Positions 12,821 through 25,548 of a DNA stretch of 64,000 bases are shown here, in pieces. The notes under the pieces were generated by a model. The model saw only the letters and a list, made by a program, of their open reading frames with translations. It was not told where the DNA came from and made no database searches. Origin of the DNA: Clavelina lepadiformis (Eukaryota; Chordata; Ascidiacea; Aplousobranchia; Clavelinidae); NCBI RefSeq assembly GCF_947623445.1, contig NC_135243.1, forward strand, positions 16,308,501 through 16,372,500, read 5' to 3'. Positions within the stretch are counted from its first letter, which is position 1. Each line of letters opens with the position of its first letter. The position numbers were made by a program, and so were the translations under genes.

Positions 12821-14118
12821 TCAAGGAATTGTTGGCTGCGATTGCGATATCGTGGCCTTTGAAAATGTTCTTGAGTATTGTCCGTGACATTTAGGGTATT
12901 TTAATGGTTATTGAACAGAAACTGGATTTGGGTAGGATTACTTTTTCGATAATCTTGTCGAGAACTTAGATTTTGTTTTTTTTCGTAGGCTTTGTATTGT
13001 TCGATTTGTGTGTGTGTTTGCATAACAGATATGTTTTTATCTATAATACAAGTTTGGAACAAAAATCATAATTCGCCGTTCCTATATGAAAACATTTCAC
13101 GAATTCATTGGTGGCAAGCGTTGCTTTTGTTACTACGGAAGGTTGCGGCATCATCAGCACCTTCTGATATCCATCAACAAATTATTTACATAATAAAATT
13201 GGCAAGCTTTAATAAAATGATAGGTAACTTGTAATATATTTGTAAGTCTGGTTTTCCTGACAATAAAATTACATAATGGTTGAAACATGTGTGGGAATGT
13301 GATATCTCTTTTCGAACCAGATGACAGTGTGCTTTTGTCCGCCTTTCCAGCAGGTTCGTATAGTCTTGACTTGCTGATTGACCTCCTGAACTTATGTTTC
13401 CATAAATAAAAGCGCGACGCCGGTTGAAAGATTCATTCCTATGCCAATGTCCTTTTAAAGCGTCGTAACAATACAGGGAAACCCGGCGAGAACAAGGCAA
13501 TTGTCCTTTCGTAACGATTCAGTGCGTCTGGGAATATGTTTGTATAAGGTGTACGACAAACTACTAAAAGTTTACCACATAAGAAGGCCTTTATGTGTTG
13601 TAGTTGGATTGAGCTTAGTATGAAATTGCCGACGTCATTATATCGAATTATGAGCGACGATAACTATGCAAGCAAAATATGTTTATTCAGCCACTGGCAT
13701 TTGGCACAGAGCGAGGTTAACCAATAAGCTTCTGAAAATCGCTTCCGATAGGCGTTATAGCCAGGAAAGGCTTGACTGGAATTAGCAATAAGTGTTCGCT
13801 TGACAATTGATGCCCTTGTCGTAGCGCTATTGTTCAGTGTTAAGTACTCGTTAGTGAGTCCTCCGTTTTCTATTTTAGTCATACCTAATATCTACATGAA
13901 AATATTTGTTTGCTCAATAGATTTGTTTCCAGATCTTGATTACACACATGGAATTGAATTATTTAACTTTTGCATTACGGTAGTAGACTTTGTTTCGCCT
14001 AACTGAGACTGCGGGTGTGATTGAGCTTGGTTCTTAGTTTATGCTGGCGTGCATCGGGGAAGAATATACAACAGTAATGTTTAACTAACTTACGTGTGAA
14101 GAAGAGGACGAAATTAAC
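12821..14118. other. Intergenic space upstream of MATCAP
   Basis: No recognisable exon, RNA gene or repeat was seen. The short open frames here (for example 13186-13500 minus and 13800-14006 plus) have no domain and start from non-ATG codons or lie in shadow frames. The last few hundred bases should include the MATCAP promoter and 5' UTR. Confidence 0.4.
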
Positions 14119-17100
14119 ATGGCAAAACGTGTAGACTGGCTTGGAAAGCAACGAAATCTTGGGAACCCAAGGCGAAAGTCTCTCCCTGTTTTGCCAAATT
14201 TGCACAATAAAGACACGACTATAGCACAACTAACGCCTACGTATTACCAAAAGACACCTTCAGTAGAAAACTGTAAACTGCCAAACATCGATATGGAGTC
14301 AAGCGAAACTGCCATCACTCCAGTTCAGCTTGAGCTCGTACGATCAAGCCTTTTGCAGTATGAAGATGAAACCATGATAGACCCAGGGTTAGAAGAAGCT
14401 GAAGGTATTGCTCAAAGTGAAAGTTTTGGTCGGAACTATGTCGATGAGACGGTAGAACTTACGGAGATTTCATCTTTGGGTATCGCGAAGCGTTTGGAGA
14501 ACCTCAATCTGTGTGGAACCAAACACGTTAATCTTCCAAGTTCGCATGTAACTGTTGGGGAAAAATCAGACATTTCACCTCGTAAAGGTGGTTTCAAACT
14601 TCAAGGTAGCCGAGCGACTTGTCAACAACGACCAGCACCACGTACATCTTCCACTGACCGACATTTGTCAACATTGCAATCAAATTCCACAAGCTCTAAT
14701 AAGACGAAAAAAATTAGGTAAGTAAGCTAATGGAATTTGTTGGCATATCCAGGCGGGTGATGCGATTCTTAAGTTTCAGAAAAAAATCCCGAATAAAATT
14801 AGTCTGTTTTAAATGTGGTAATGGAGTAATGGTTCACACTTCAAGCCAAGGTATAAGCTTTGTATTATAATAAACAAACGGTTCAAATTCCGCAAAATGT
14901 TACTTGTTTTTGATAAATTTTGCCAAAGAGTTCTGTAATGTTTTCGGAGATTTCCATTAAAATTTAGTTAAGTGACGAGATTTCAGTAGTAAGGAGATGC
15001 TTGTAAAGATATTCTAATCAAACAAATACAGCGCTTTTGTTTTGTCCTAACACAAGCTTTCAACGATGAAATAATGGAATCCGACATTGTAACGACCTTT
15101 ACATCATTTTTCTTACTATGACTGATTTACTATGCCAATCTAGTCAATGTCACAATGCCAGTGCGAATAAAAACGTAATTAAGGGATAAACTTCCTTTGT
15201 TACGAGAGGTATTGAGACCGATGTTAAATAATTAGCGAATAATTTGACTTCCCAGCCCTTGCGATGGAACAAAGTGAAAGATCGCGGATGAAACAGGACG
15301 TCGATCAACAATGCGTTGAAAGCGATGGATTACACCTGTCCAGGGACCCCACCTGTATACTGTACGAGCATAATGATCAAACTCCCATATATTATTATCA
15401 GGGAATCTCCCCAGGGTATCCGCGTCAATTAGTGCGAACAGTGTAGGTATATAGCCTAACAACAATCATAATTTTGCTACTTCTTAAATTTTGTTCAACA
15501 TTGCGTGCACAAAGCTTCAAAATTATCCTAAAACTGCGTAAAATCTCGAACCTGTCCACAAATCGTATTTTTTGCGTTGGTATTTAAGTTACTAAATTAT
15601 GCATACACAGTAGCACTAGTTCTGTTTCGGTATGTAAGCCCCCTTTTTCCCTCGCTGGATACACAATAACTTATGTAAATAACTATATTAGCATATTTAT
15701 TGAAACAGCATTACAGTAATTATATAACTGTCAGGAGTTAAACTTAAACTATATCACACTTTGCAGCGCATCAAGACCAAATATTTTGACTTCGATGGAA
15801 GAGCGCATGGTAAGAAATGCTAGATCGAATGCAAAAAATGCAAGATCGCGTCGCTCTATGTCTGCGAAAACTCTCGTTTCCAAGAGTTTAAGACCTAAAA
15901 CATCAGTCAGTCGATCGCGACGAAATATTTGCCTGCTTACCTGCATTAAGCCCAAAAATCTCGAGGAAGAAAAACGAAAATTTATGAAATCTGGATACAC
16001 CTACAATCCCCAATTTGAATACGAATATCCAGCCAATCCAAGTGTCCTGGAAAGATATAACAGAGCTTCGACGGAATTCCTTCCCCAGGTAAGTAGTAGC
16101 AAGAAGCTCTTCTACAATATTTGCGTTATTTATTGTACTGCTGTAAAGCAACAGAATAAGCCGTAAACTATTTAAAACGCCATCTTTGCACTAAAACATG
16201 TGATTATACATCTTGCATGTTATACTGGATTATAATAGATACTGGATAAAACACGTGATTATACTGGACATATAGCGAATAGTCTACGATACTGTAGCCC
16301 AAGGCTTCTCAAGCTGTGGGTCGTGACCCGTTTGGGGTCACGAAACAAATTTAATTTTTATAAATTGAATTGTTTTTTGATTATTTTTTATTCGCTTTAC
16401 TGTTTCCATTACGAGATTCTTTTATTACTGTAGACTACAGTTACACTACTTTTGTGGATTGTGTGCACTTGAATGATTTTAGAAATAGAAATTTCTTTCT
16501 AAAATGGGATCGCAGACCCAAACAGTTTGAGAAGCCCTGCTGTAGCCAATATAATTTATGAAAAATATCAGCTGTGCAATAGCTTGTTTGGTCCAGGCAA
16601 TGTCAATTATGAAGCGAGTACTTGAACGTTACGAAAATTACGAAAAATTTGAATGGGCCACCGGTGGTCAGTTGCTGTCAAAAGTCCAACTTTGGAGCAT
16701 GATTAGGCGGTATTTGGAAAAAGAGGGATTTTATGGAGATGTGGTAGTAAACATTAGCAATGATCTCATTGCAAGGGCGGCTATGACCATCAACGGGGGA
16801 CGGCCAACGCTTAGCATCCGAGAAACTGCTGCAAAGAAGCTTTGGGTTGAAGGCCTACTTCGCCACGAAATTGGTATCAGTGTGCTTCCCTTCTGTTTAT
16901 GAGATATCACTGATATTAATGTTTTGATGATAAATGACGATAAATGTTTAGGCTATATAGCCTACATATCCATAAACATTTAGATCCAAAAATATATTAG
17001 GCTAATACCATTGAAAGTGTTGATAACAAAATTAATACATTAGAACCTTTGAATCCTGCAGGAACTCATCATTTGCGTTTCCATAACAACCGATTGCAAA

Positions 17101-17969
17101 TCTGGAATAGTGGCAAAGTTCGCCGTCAGTTGGCTATGAAACCAGCAAATCCTACTGAAGAGGGTTTGGCAAGTTTGCACAGTGTACTCCTTCGAAAGTG
17201 GGTTTTACAGAGTTTAAAATAAATCCTCATCAAAAAATTATGAAGTTCTAAGTTATAATTTTAAACTTGTTTTCATAATATCCAAAAGTATATCAAGATA
17301 TGAAGTTTATCAATGTTGTCTCAGAGATCCATCTTTATGGCGACCTGCAGTTCTATACTATACTGTATATAAAGCCTCAAAAATGTCATTCTGCGAGCTT
17401 TTTGAAGAACTAGGTACATTTATGGATAACCCCGAAGTACGTTGGGATTATTGCTTGAGAACTAAGCGTGGGCAGTATGACACTTCAAAGCCAGGTGCAT
17501 TTGATAACTTATATCACAACAGGCCTTTTTACTGGCCGGAAACGTTAAAAGTCAATGTATAAAACAGAAAAAAATTAAATGTAATATAGAGTTAAATGTT
17601 CTCGGTCGCCACAGTAGCGTAAGTAGAGTATTTAATTTTACGATTTTCGCAGGCTGTTTCTGCAAAGATCAGGTCTACCTGACTGGTATACTACAACTTT
17701 TACAAGTACGACACACTCTCGATTTTCATTTACTTTGCACTATGGGTAAAGTGTCACATGAAGATATAGAGATGTTGAAACATCATTACAAAGCAGAACA
17801 CACTAAGATACCAGGGTTTATGAAAGACCTACCTGCCTACAGGAGACGTTTGGATCACATTGTCACAGTAAATGGGCTCGATGAATGGACAGACAACGTT
17901 GCCCCAGAAGAGAGAGAAAACTGCAACAATGTAGAAGAATCTGGGGCAGTCACCGTACGAAATTGTTGA
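14119..17969 (+). CDS. MATCAP: MATCAP-like tubulin tyrosine carboxypeptidase (KIAA0895/DUF1704 family), 6 exons
   Basis: MATCAP enzymes are zinc metallopeptidases that remove the C-terminal tyrosine of alpha-tubulin on microtubules. Exons 14119-14717, 15767-16088, 16597-16873, 17062-17197, 17325-17494 and 17653-17969 join in phase to 606 aa; the vertebrate proteins are about 470-520 aa. Exon 1 (about 200 aa) is a disordered, unconserved leader. The family core starts at YTYNPQFEY and includes LLRHEIGTHHLR (HExxxH zinc and catalytic motif), NPTEEGLASLH (downstream zinc-binding Glu), RPAVLYYTVYKA and RWDYCLRTKRG, and ends KDQVYLTGILQLL...RLDHI. All expected catalytic residues are present. The start is the first in-frame ATG of a long open exon. 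Tail-to-tail neighbour of DRC3. Confidence 0.93.
16300..16539. mobile_element. 240-bp hAT-like MITE in MATCAP intron 2
   Basis: It begins CAAGGCTTCTCAAGCTGTGG and ends CAGTTTGAGAAGCCCTG, inverted to each other. A perfect 8-bp duplication, CTGTAGCC, flanks it at 16292-16299 and 16540-16547. GTCGTGACCC near the left end is the typical subterminal sequence of this family. It lies between the exons ending at 16088 and starting at 16597 and has no coding role. Confidence 0.92.
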
Positions 17970-18251
17970 TTGTAATAACTATCGATTGATGCTGATGTAA
18001 ACTTTGGTCCTGAAATGGTAATATTGGCTACTGTGGATGTAATAATGTAGCCTAATACTTAAATTAATTTCACTGTTTTGCACTGCTTAAGTTGGTTATT
18101 ACTTTAAATCGTTTATAATGACTTGCACGAGCCGAATACTGTGTTAACTTGCACTTGTCTTTTTCTTGTTTTATTTATTCTTAAATTACGTGTCGGTGTT
18201 ATCATACATTGTTTGGTAGGCTAATAGCACACAGAAAAATTACTTTACTAC

Positions 18252-18257
18252 AATAAA
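18252..18257 (+). terminator. Candidate poly(A) signal of MATCAP
   Basis: AATAAA lies 283 bp after the MATCAP stop codon. Cleavage 10-30 bp later would place the MATCAP 3' end close to the opposite-strand signal of DRC3 at 18296-18301. Confidence 0.55.
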
Positions 18258-18295
18258 ATATAGCGAAAAATAAGCCAAAGTATACGCGTGGGATG

Positions 18296-18301
18296 TTTAT
18301 T
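18296..18301 (-). terminator. Candidate poly(A) signal of DRC3
   Basis: TTTATT on the plus strand reads AATAAA on the minus strand, 73 bp after the DRC3 stop codon. This is a short but normal 3' UTR. The two convergent signals are only about 40 bp apart. Confidence 0.5.
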
Positions 18302-18373
18302 TGGCGCCACGCGTTCATAAAATATAGAAAATTGAAGTACAAAATAAATGCATGTTTTAGCTAGCTCGCAAGG

Positions 18374-21300
18374 CTATGCACGAACAACTTCAGATAAGTC
18401 AAAGGAATCGATTTCGTCACGCAGGTGTTCGACAAAGTTTGAAATTTCAATGACACGCTGCCGGTTTCTCAAACATTCTGCGCGGTGAATGCTTTGCATT
18501 AAGCTAGATATCCATCCGGAACTCCTGGTAACTATTTCATCCTCCCGGTTATCAATCTTGACGAGATGAACGTCATGGGAGGCTCCAATTGCGTTCACAA
18601 TCGTGTCTTTATCCACAAAGAGCTGTTATTTAATCACATTATGCATTTACGGTATGAAGTTTTAACTATTTTCTGTATGACAACTAAAGATAACTTTACA
18701 CTGAATTTGCAGCTGGTATACACATAGTATGTTAAATGTGCTGCAGAGAAACCAACTGCATATCACAGAAACGGAGGTCTAAATTAATTTTAAACTAAGA
18801 GGTTATGCCCACCATGCGAAGATCTTCAGGTAATTCCTCAGACATTTCATTTTTGACGACTTTTTCCAACACAAGCATACACATTTCCAGCAACTTCTCG
18901 TTGTGAACATTTTCTAGATCACGCAGCTGACTTATACTGATTATGCAAAAAGTTAAGGAAACTTTCAAAAATGCCAACATACGAGAGTGAAAACGTTGTA
19001 TTATTTTTTTCAAGCAATCTGTTGTGTGATCCGATTAATTATCCCAGTAGACTCTAGTAGAGGTATGCTAATACGGTTCCATGAAAAGTACAGATTTAAC
19101 AATGTACCAGGCACAGTTTTATGCAATGTCTTGTTGTCTTGGTCGGACGCCCATATTAAATTTTATCAAAGGAATAAAGTAAAGACAGAAACAAAATGAA
19201 AATACAAGCATTACACAATCAAAGGATGGAATAAGACCAACACCGTATTTAGTTAAGTTTGAAAGATATGAGAACTTATTGCTTTGATGGAATTATTCAG
19301 GCTATTTTGAACTCATTCCAGTGGTGATACTATTTCGTTCTTCGTAACTTATAAAAACGCATCTCCCCCTGGTCATTGAGTTATTAAATTTAACCATCAC
19401 AAAAGTTAGTTTATTGCCCTGTGTACAGCTACGACTGTATTTGCTACTCAAAACGAGAAGTAGACTCTAAATGTCACTTTTTACAAAAACGGTTTTACAG
19501 GTTACGACTCTTGAGAAGCATCTTCTTAATTGTATCTAGTCAGTATCAGGCGATGGCATCTCCATTACTTTGCCATTTACCATAACATTGCCAAAAATTG
19601 TACCTATTTTGTAGTGAGCTGAATATGTCAGTAAAACAGGGTGCTTTTTGTCAAATATGCAGTTTTCACGTGCGGCTGTGCCCCTTGATTATCAGTCTGT
19701 AGAGCAGTTGAGTTTTGTTTCCAAACTTATAAAGATCAAGCTGTTAATAAGAAATGTATAAAGCAGAATACTTTGCCTAATATGCCTACTTAACTCAACT
19801 TTATCTTAACCCAGGTCAACCGGAACAGGATCTCTTAGGCCATCAGTTTATAAGGGACTCGAGACAAGTGAGAGTGCACCTTCGGGAAGACAAATGGAAT
19901 GAAATTTGAGTTTTTTTAACAGTCAAATCAAAGTTTTGCAAAGTGAGTAAACATTTCTTGATATAGAAGAGTTTTAGCAAGAGGCTTTAACTAATAATAA
20001 TTTTCTCAGGGCCCTTGATGATAAAAGTTTCTTCTACCTATGGTTCCAAAAATTCTATTAGCAGCCCTGTATATACAGTTATCTTACCTGAAGGTACTTA
20101 TTCAAAACACGCTTGCACAAGATGCATTAAATGTATAAACACGGGAATAAAACCTTTAATATACCATATTCCGAAAAGGATACAGTCCTTGAACGTGTTC
20201 AACAAACTGTGACATCATGTCAGTGAGGTTTCTTTCAAAATCTTTGATGGTTTCTTCAAGCTGATCAACTAATTGCATTTCAAAGCCCATCACAGTATCC
20301 CAGAGTTGACTGACTTCACTGTTATATTCACTCACCTTAAAAGTGAAATGGACCAAATAATCAAAATCAGCCCTTTGGTATATAAAAAGTAAACACGTGC
20401 ACACCAAATGGAGTTGGAATCTGTAGATACTCACTTTCTGTTCTTGAATGTCTGGATCATTGCTTGTAAGAAGCTCAGAAAACAACTTTTAAAACAAAAT
20501 AAAAACCTTCCGTGAAACTAGAGCCAAAACTGTGGAACACGTTTTATTATACAGACGATTCGGTCAAACATACAACCATCATCAATGCACTGAGGAGTCA
20601 GGTGTGTGGTAAAGTTTATAATAGTGAAGTATGAGAAGGCAAAAATAGGATAAAAGAAAGAATACAATAAACAAATGGCGATAAAGAGATAAGGACAGTG
20701 AAAAGAAATATAGGAAGTGACTGCACATCTATGTTGTTGAAGTTTTGTGTTAATTAAGTCAAAAACTGACCTTTTTCTTGTAGTTTTCAAACTTGTCAAT
20801 ATGTTCCGTGGCCATTTTCTTATTTTCGTGTTTTGCATCATCCATACATGAGTTAAATTCCTTTACTTCATGACTCCTTCTATCATACTCTTTCGTACCA
20901 TATTCGAATATTTTATAACAAAAATCCACAAATTTTTCCCTAAATTCCTACATACATTAAAACAATAAAAATCAAACACTGCCCTAATATTGTATTATAT
21001 TATTTGCAATAACAGAATTCCACCTAACATTGAACTACGTAAACCCACACAACATATTTTGTCCTAATCAAGAGCATTGGTTGTAATTTACATCATTACA
21101 TGCCCATCATAACACACACTCACAAATACTCATCTGAACAGGAGTGCTGTCAACTACACAACTTTGCATTCCACCAAAACAGAACATAGCTACAATACTC
21201 TATACTGTTGTATTAAATAAAGTATATTACCTTAAGTATATCTTGAATTCCAGGTAGCATTGACAATTTATTGCCCTCTGGATCTTCCTTGTACATTGCA

Positions 21301-24300
21301 TCAAACAAATTTGGACCATTTAAAAATTCCACATAAGCTTCCTGAAAATACAATAAACTTTTTGATATTATTTGGTTGGATAGAAATATTCATAATCATT
21401 CATTCTTTGACTGGTCTTAGATGGTATTCTTAAAACATAATAGTAACTTGCAATTGCAAATAACATGCATACAATTCTGGCACAGAAATGTCATGTTATT
21501 ATGAAGATATTGCAAAGCATTGTTGCAACATTGCTAAAATAAAACTATGACTTGCCTTATGACTTTCCAGCTCCTTAGCTTTTCTTTTCTCTTCCAGCAA
21601 AGCAGAGCGAGCTTGTTGTTCATTATGCATCAATTCTCCCAGTTTATTTTCATACAGACTGTGCGCTTTTTGTCTCTAAATTGAAACTGTATGTAAACTT
21701 TTAAAAGTAATGAAATAAGCTAAGAGTAACTACTCCATTACCGTTTCCTCATCAATCAGTCGAAAATCGAGGTAGACAAGATGTGAAAGATAAGCAACTG
21801 TGAAAAGTTTGTAACCAGGATCTTCACAGACAGGATTTCCCGAAAGGTTTAAAGTACGAAGATTTTGAAATCTACGTAGATAAATCAACTGAAACACAAA
21901 ATAGAAACATGTCACAAAAATTCAACCTTTGAAAAACTATTACCCCATGCTTTTCCATAACACAGTTGCAGAAAAAAAGTCAAAAATTTACTAATCTATT
22001 AAATACATTAATAACATATGCAAAAAGTTAGCAATTAGTAAATGATTTAGCTAATTAATTAACTATGTACAGGATAAGTTAAATATATACTATATTACAA
22101 AATCAATTATCATTACATTATCTAGTTGGTTAACTTTGTTGTTGCCTAGAGACAACACATGAAGAGCAGACAAACTATCCATATTTTCCAAGCGAGATAT
22201 GCGGTTATTAAAAAGTGTCAAATCTTCAAGCTTGCTTAGATGATTCAAGCCTTCTATCACTTCTATGTTGTTGAATGACAAATCTGCAACAGATGATTTT
22301 AGCTCTTAAACAAGAAATTGATGATGCACTGCGGTGCAATTAATCAAAAAACATTTAACAGCAGCATATGTACAAGAAGCAATAAAAACACAAAAGTCAG
22401 CAATGATATACCAGGGATTCTCAAACTTTTCCATGTTTGGTACTTTTTTCACTACACTCAAACAAAATAAAAAAATTGAAAAATTTATAGCACAAATTTT
22501 CATAACCCATAAAACATGTAAGGGCCCAAAATATTATGCTTTTGCCAGCATAGTTTCTTTTGTTTTTCTGTTTGTTTATATTTAGTAAAAGTACTTGAAA
22601 CATTATTATCAATTTTAAAGAATATCTCAGCAATTATGTACGGAACAGCTAATTAAATTGTGGAATGATCAACCCCCTGGGGCATAAAACCATTCCCAGG
22701 TTTGGTCAAATGTATGCTAAAAAATTTCAAAATTTTATCTACCAATAATTCACTTTCATCCTAGTAACCACGACAAAAAGATTTAAAAGTGTACGTTGCC
22801 TCTATATTGAACCAAATTTGCTGCAGTAGATAAGTGCATTAGGCTACCTTATCATTTAGGATTCATACCATAACACTAACACCTAAATCAGGGATGTCCA
22901 ACCTGCGGCCCGCCTGAGATTTTTGTGCGGCCCGTTAGTCAATTTCACTCCAAAAGTATGTACTTTATGTACCCATTTTTCTTGAAATTTAATAGGTTCT
23001 GCGGCCCAGTGAATTATTTCAAGTGACAATGCGGCCCACTTTAATAAAAGGTTGGACATCCCTGACCTAAATCATTCAAAATTTTTAATAAATTTGTAGA
23101 CTAATACAATTTTTTAACAAACTCTTCAATTTCATTCAACACTGTTACCCAAAAGTTCATGATTATCTGAAAACTTTGAAATTATTGGCAAGTTTCTATT
23201 TTCAGTCAGCTATCTCGTAGGTTGTGGGAATATTCAAGCATAAGTACATTGCTTTGTTCCCATCACTTAATTTTGACAAACAGGTCAAGTTTAAATCACT
23301 GAGTGTTTTTTAAGTTTATATATAGATAATTTTACTCAATAGGCAAGACCAAGACATTTTGGGTCCACGTTCCACCAGGATGGTCCATGTTGTGCTTGAT
23401 TAATGTGTGAATTCTATAAAGATCGTATCAAATCCGAAGAACTATGTGACTTTGGAAAAGCAAACCCCAGACCACAATACCTTTAAGGATTCATACATAC
23501 TTTCTAGTCAGCCCACACGATGCGTGACAAAAAGGCAAACTTCTGGCAAAAAATGCATCCATGTGGCTTTTTGTGGCCAAATATGTAACAACTTAATTGA
23601 TGCTAGGTGTGTAGTTGTGTTTAGGATATGGCTGAATCAATTAAAATCTTGATTCATTATTCATTATAAAAAATCAACATGGCGTTACTGTGAAAATCTT
23701 TTCTGCATACCTATAAAACTGCTTTTGCATATCCAAGTTTGAGAACTCCTGTTATATACGGATATCCTGGGATAGTATTTTTCATTGATGCCAAGTAATG
23801 TTATACAAGTAAAAATATTGAAAATATATAATATGAAGACTATCATATAACATGAATAAACTCAGTAAGAATATTATTTTTCATTACACGAACCCAGCCA
23901 TCTTAGATTTACTAACGCATCCAAGCCTTCAATCTTCTCAATAATGTTGTTGTCTAACTGCAGCTTTGTTAACTCCTTAAATTGCCAGAGATTGTCTATC
24001 TTTAAGATATCTGATGAATAAAACCCAAACATTTCTCTTAACATAATGCTTACTGAATACACAATAAAGCCTCATAGAAAGCAATTTATTGGTTTCTTCC
24101 ACATTAATAGTTACAAACCATATGCCTAAATTTTATGACACAAAATAATACAAAAATACTATTGAACAAACAGCGCTGCAATCAAGGAATATTCTAAGGT
24201 AACCCATGAACAACATCATAACCTTGAACAGAAATTGACTCCTTAAAAGTGAAAAAAAGCATTTCAAACATATAATTTTTTTGATGAAATGTTGGTAGTG

Positions 24301-25548
24301 AAGAGTTCTAAGTGGTTTATCTTTGAAGTGTAATAAAATAATGGGGTTTCTAATAACTGGTTGTGACTCCTAAGTGTTCTTCCAGGTAGCACTATTTAAT
24401 TGTGTCAAAAACGTCAAACTGGGTATATTTGGCTGGACTATAAAACATGTATTTGGCAACTGAGTTAGTTTAATACACATACGACCGTCTGTGACGGTGT
24501 CATCAGTAGAATGTGTTAGCTGGTCAGCATGGTCAGTGACCTTTGGCAGCTGACCTTGACGTACAGACAAAGCGATGAGAAAACATGTCAATAACAGGCA
24601 AAAAGTACAATTAATAACGTCATACACAAATTTATATTTTTATGTGGCTCTGTGGTGCCAACTGCCGCCACAGTACCCTCATAAATAACAAACAAATCTA
24701 TTGTATTATGACTACTATGGGTTTAGTAGCCGTGCTAGTTGTTACAACCAATTATTACCTTAATTATATTTGAGTACATTTTAAGCTTTTTCGGCTTTGC
24801 AATTTTTCATGTTCATTGGCGCATGCTAAAAACAACTGGCTTGATTTTTTCGTCACCACTGCGCTTTTGACGAAAAATAAAATGATTGATATGTGGTGCA
24901 TAATGTTAACTGAAAATATAATAACTAGAAGTTCTAACTCCCCATAACTCCTCGAGAAGGCTGGCTGTTCTTCCAAGAAGCACACAGAATTAACGCCAAC
25001 TAAAAGTGTAACTTAGACGTTCGGCAAATCAGAAACTATAAAACAACCTTCTCTGTAACGCGTATACATGAAACTAACTGATGAAATCGAACACAATTAA
25101 GAACATGGAAGGTCACACATAAGTAAAAATTAAAAGTACAAGTCAAACTTTATCTTTAAAAAAACAAATAAATTTAGGCGTGGGATATTTGTGCTGCACT
25201 GATCGCAACAGATACTATACTAATCACCTAATTTATTATTATTATTCAGCATGCTGCTATGGAAAGGTGCAGAAAAAGGAATAAAATAATCTAGGAGAAA
25301 AGGTTGGAATGAGGCTAATTCTTAAATATATACCAGAAACCCAAGTCTATGAAAACTACACTACAATTGAAAACTTAATAAACCATACTTCGAAAATCCA
25401 AACGTAACGATAAAACATCCCAATAATCAATTCCTTCTTGTTTAGCAATTCGTCCAGCTTCATCTTTTGGACCTTGTTCTTCTACAGCTTTTTTTAACAT
25501 TTCATCGTCAACCACAGCAGGTTCGACGGTGTCATAGAGCCTACTCAT
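18374..25548 (-). CDS. DRC3: DRC3 / LRRC48, nexin-dynein regulatory complex subunit, 11 exons
   Basis: DRC3 is a leucine-rich-repeat and coiled-coil subunit of the nexin-dynein regulatory complex that links outer doublets in motile cilia and flagella. Exons on the minus strand: 25548-25389, 24010-23894, 22283-22117, 21888-21742, 21675-21556, 21341-21231, 20947-20771, 20485-20435, 20335-20184, 18936-18813 and 18622-18374. They join in phase to 524 aa, nearly the human length. The start [18 protein letters not shown] matches the family N-terminus. LRRs follow ([62 protein letters not shown]), then an LRR cap ([10 protein letters not shown]). Long coiled coils come next ([36 protein letters not shown]). 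The C-terminus has the conserved [16 protein letters not shown] and [12 protein letters not shown]. Intron 5 uses a GC donor. Intron 2 holds nested transposons. Confidence 0.96.
22412..23751. mobile_element. 1.34-kb hAT-like element in DRC3 intron 2
   Basis: The left end is CAGGGATTCTCAAACTTTT. The right end, read inward, is CAGGAGTTCTCAAACTTGG. The flanking 8-mers TGATATAC (22404-22411) and TTATATAC (23752-23759) match at 7 of 8. It contains the younger 176-bp element at 22889-23064. Its own 81-codon open frame (23407-23652) shows no transposase motif, so it is probably non-autonomous or internally deleted. Confidence 0.75.
22889..23064. mobile_element. 176-bp hAT-like MITE nested in another element
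   Basis: It begins CAGGGATGTCCAACCTGCGG and ends AAGGTTGGACATCCCTG, near-perfect inverted ends. A perfect 8-bp duplication, ACCTAAAT, lies at 22881-22888 and 23065-23072. Repeated GCGGCCC units mark both subterminal regions. It sits inside the 22412-23751 element, so it inserted later. Confidence 0.93.

Noticed and set aside
15264..15446. 60-codon ATG open frame in MATCAP intron 1
   Set aside because: Ends in a stop right at a possible donor and cannot be joined in phase to exon 2; at most an alternative 5' exon.
23407..23652. 81-codon frame inside the 22412-23751 element as a transposase
   Set aside because: No BED finger, catalytic or hATC motif; no reason to call it a gene.
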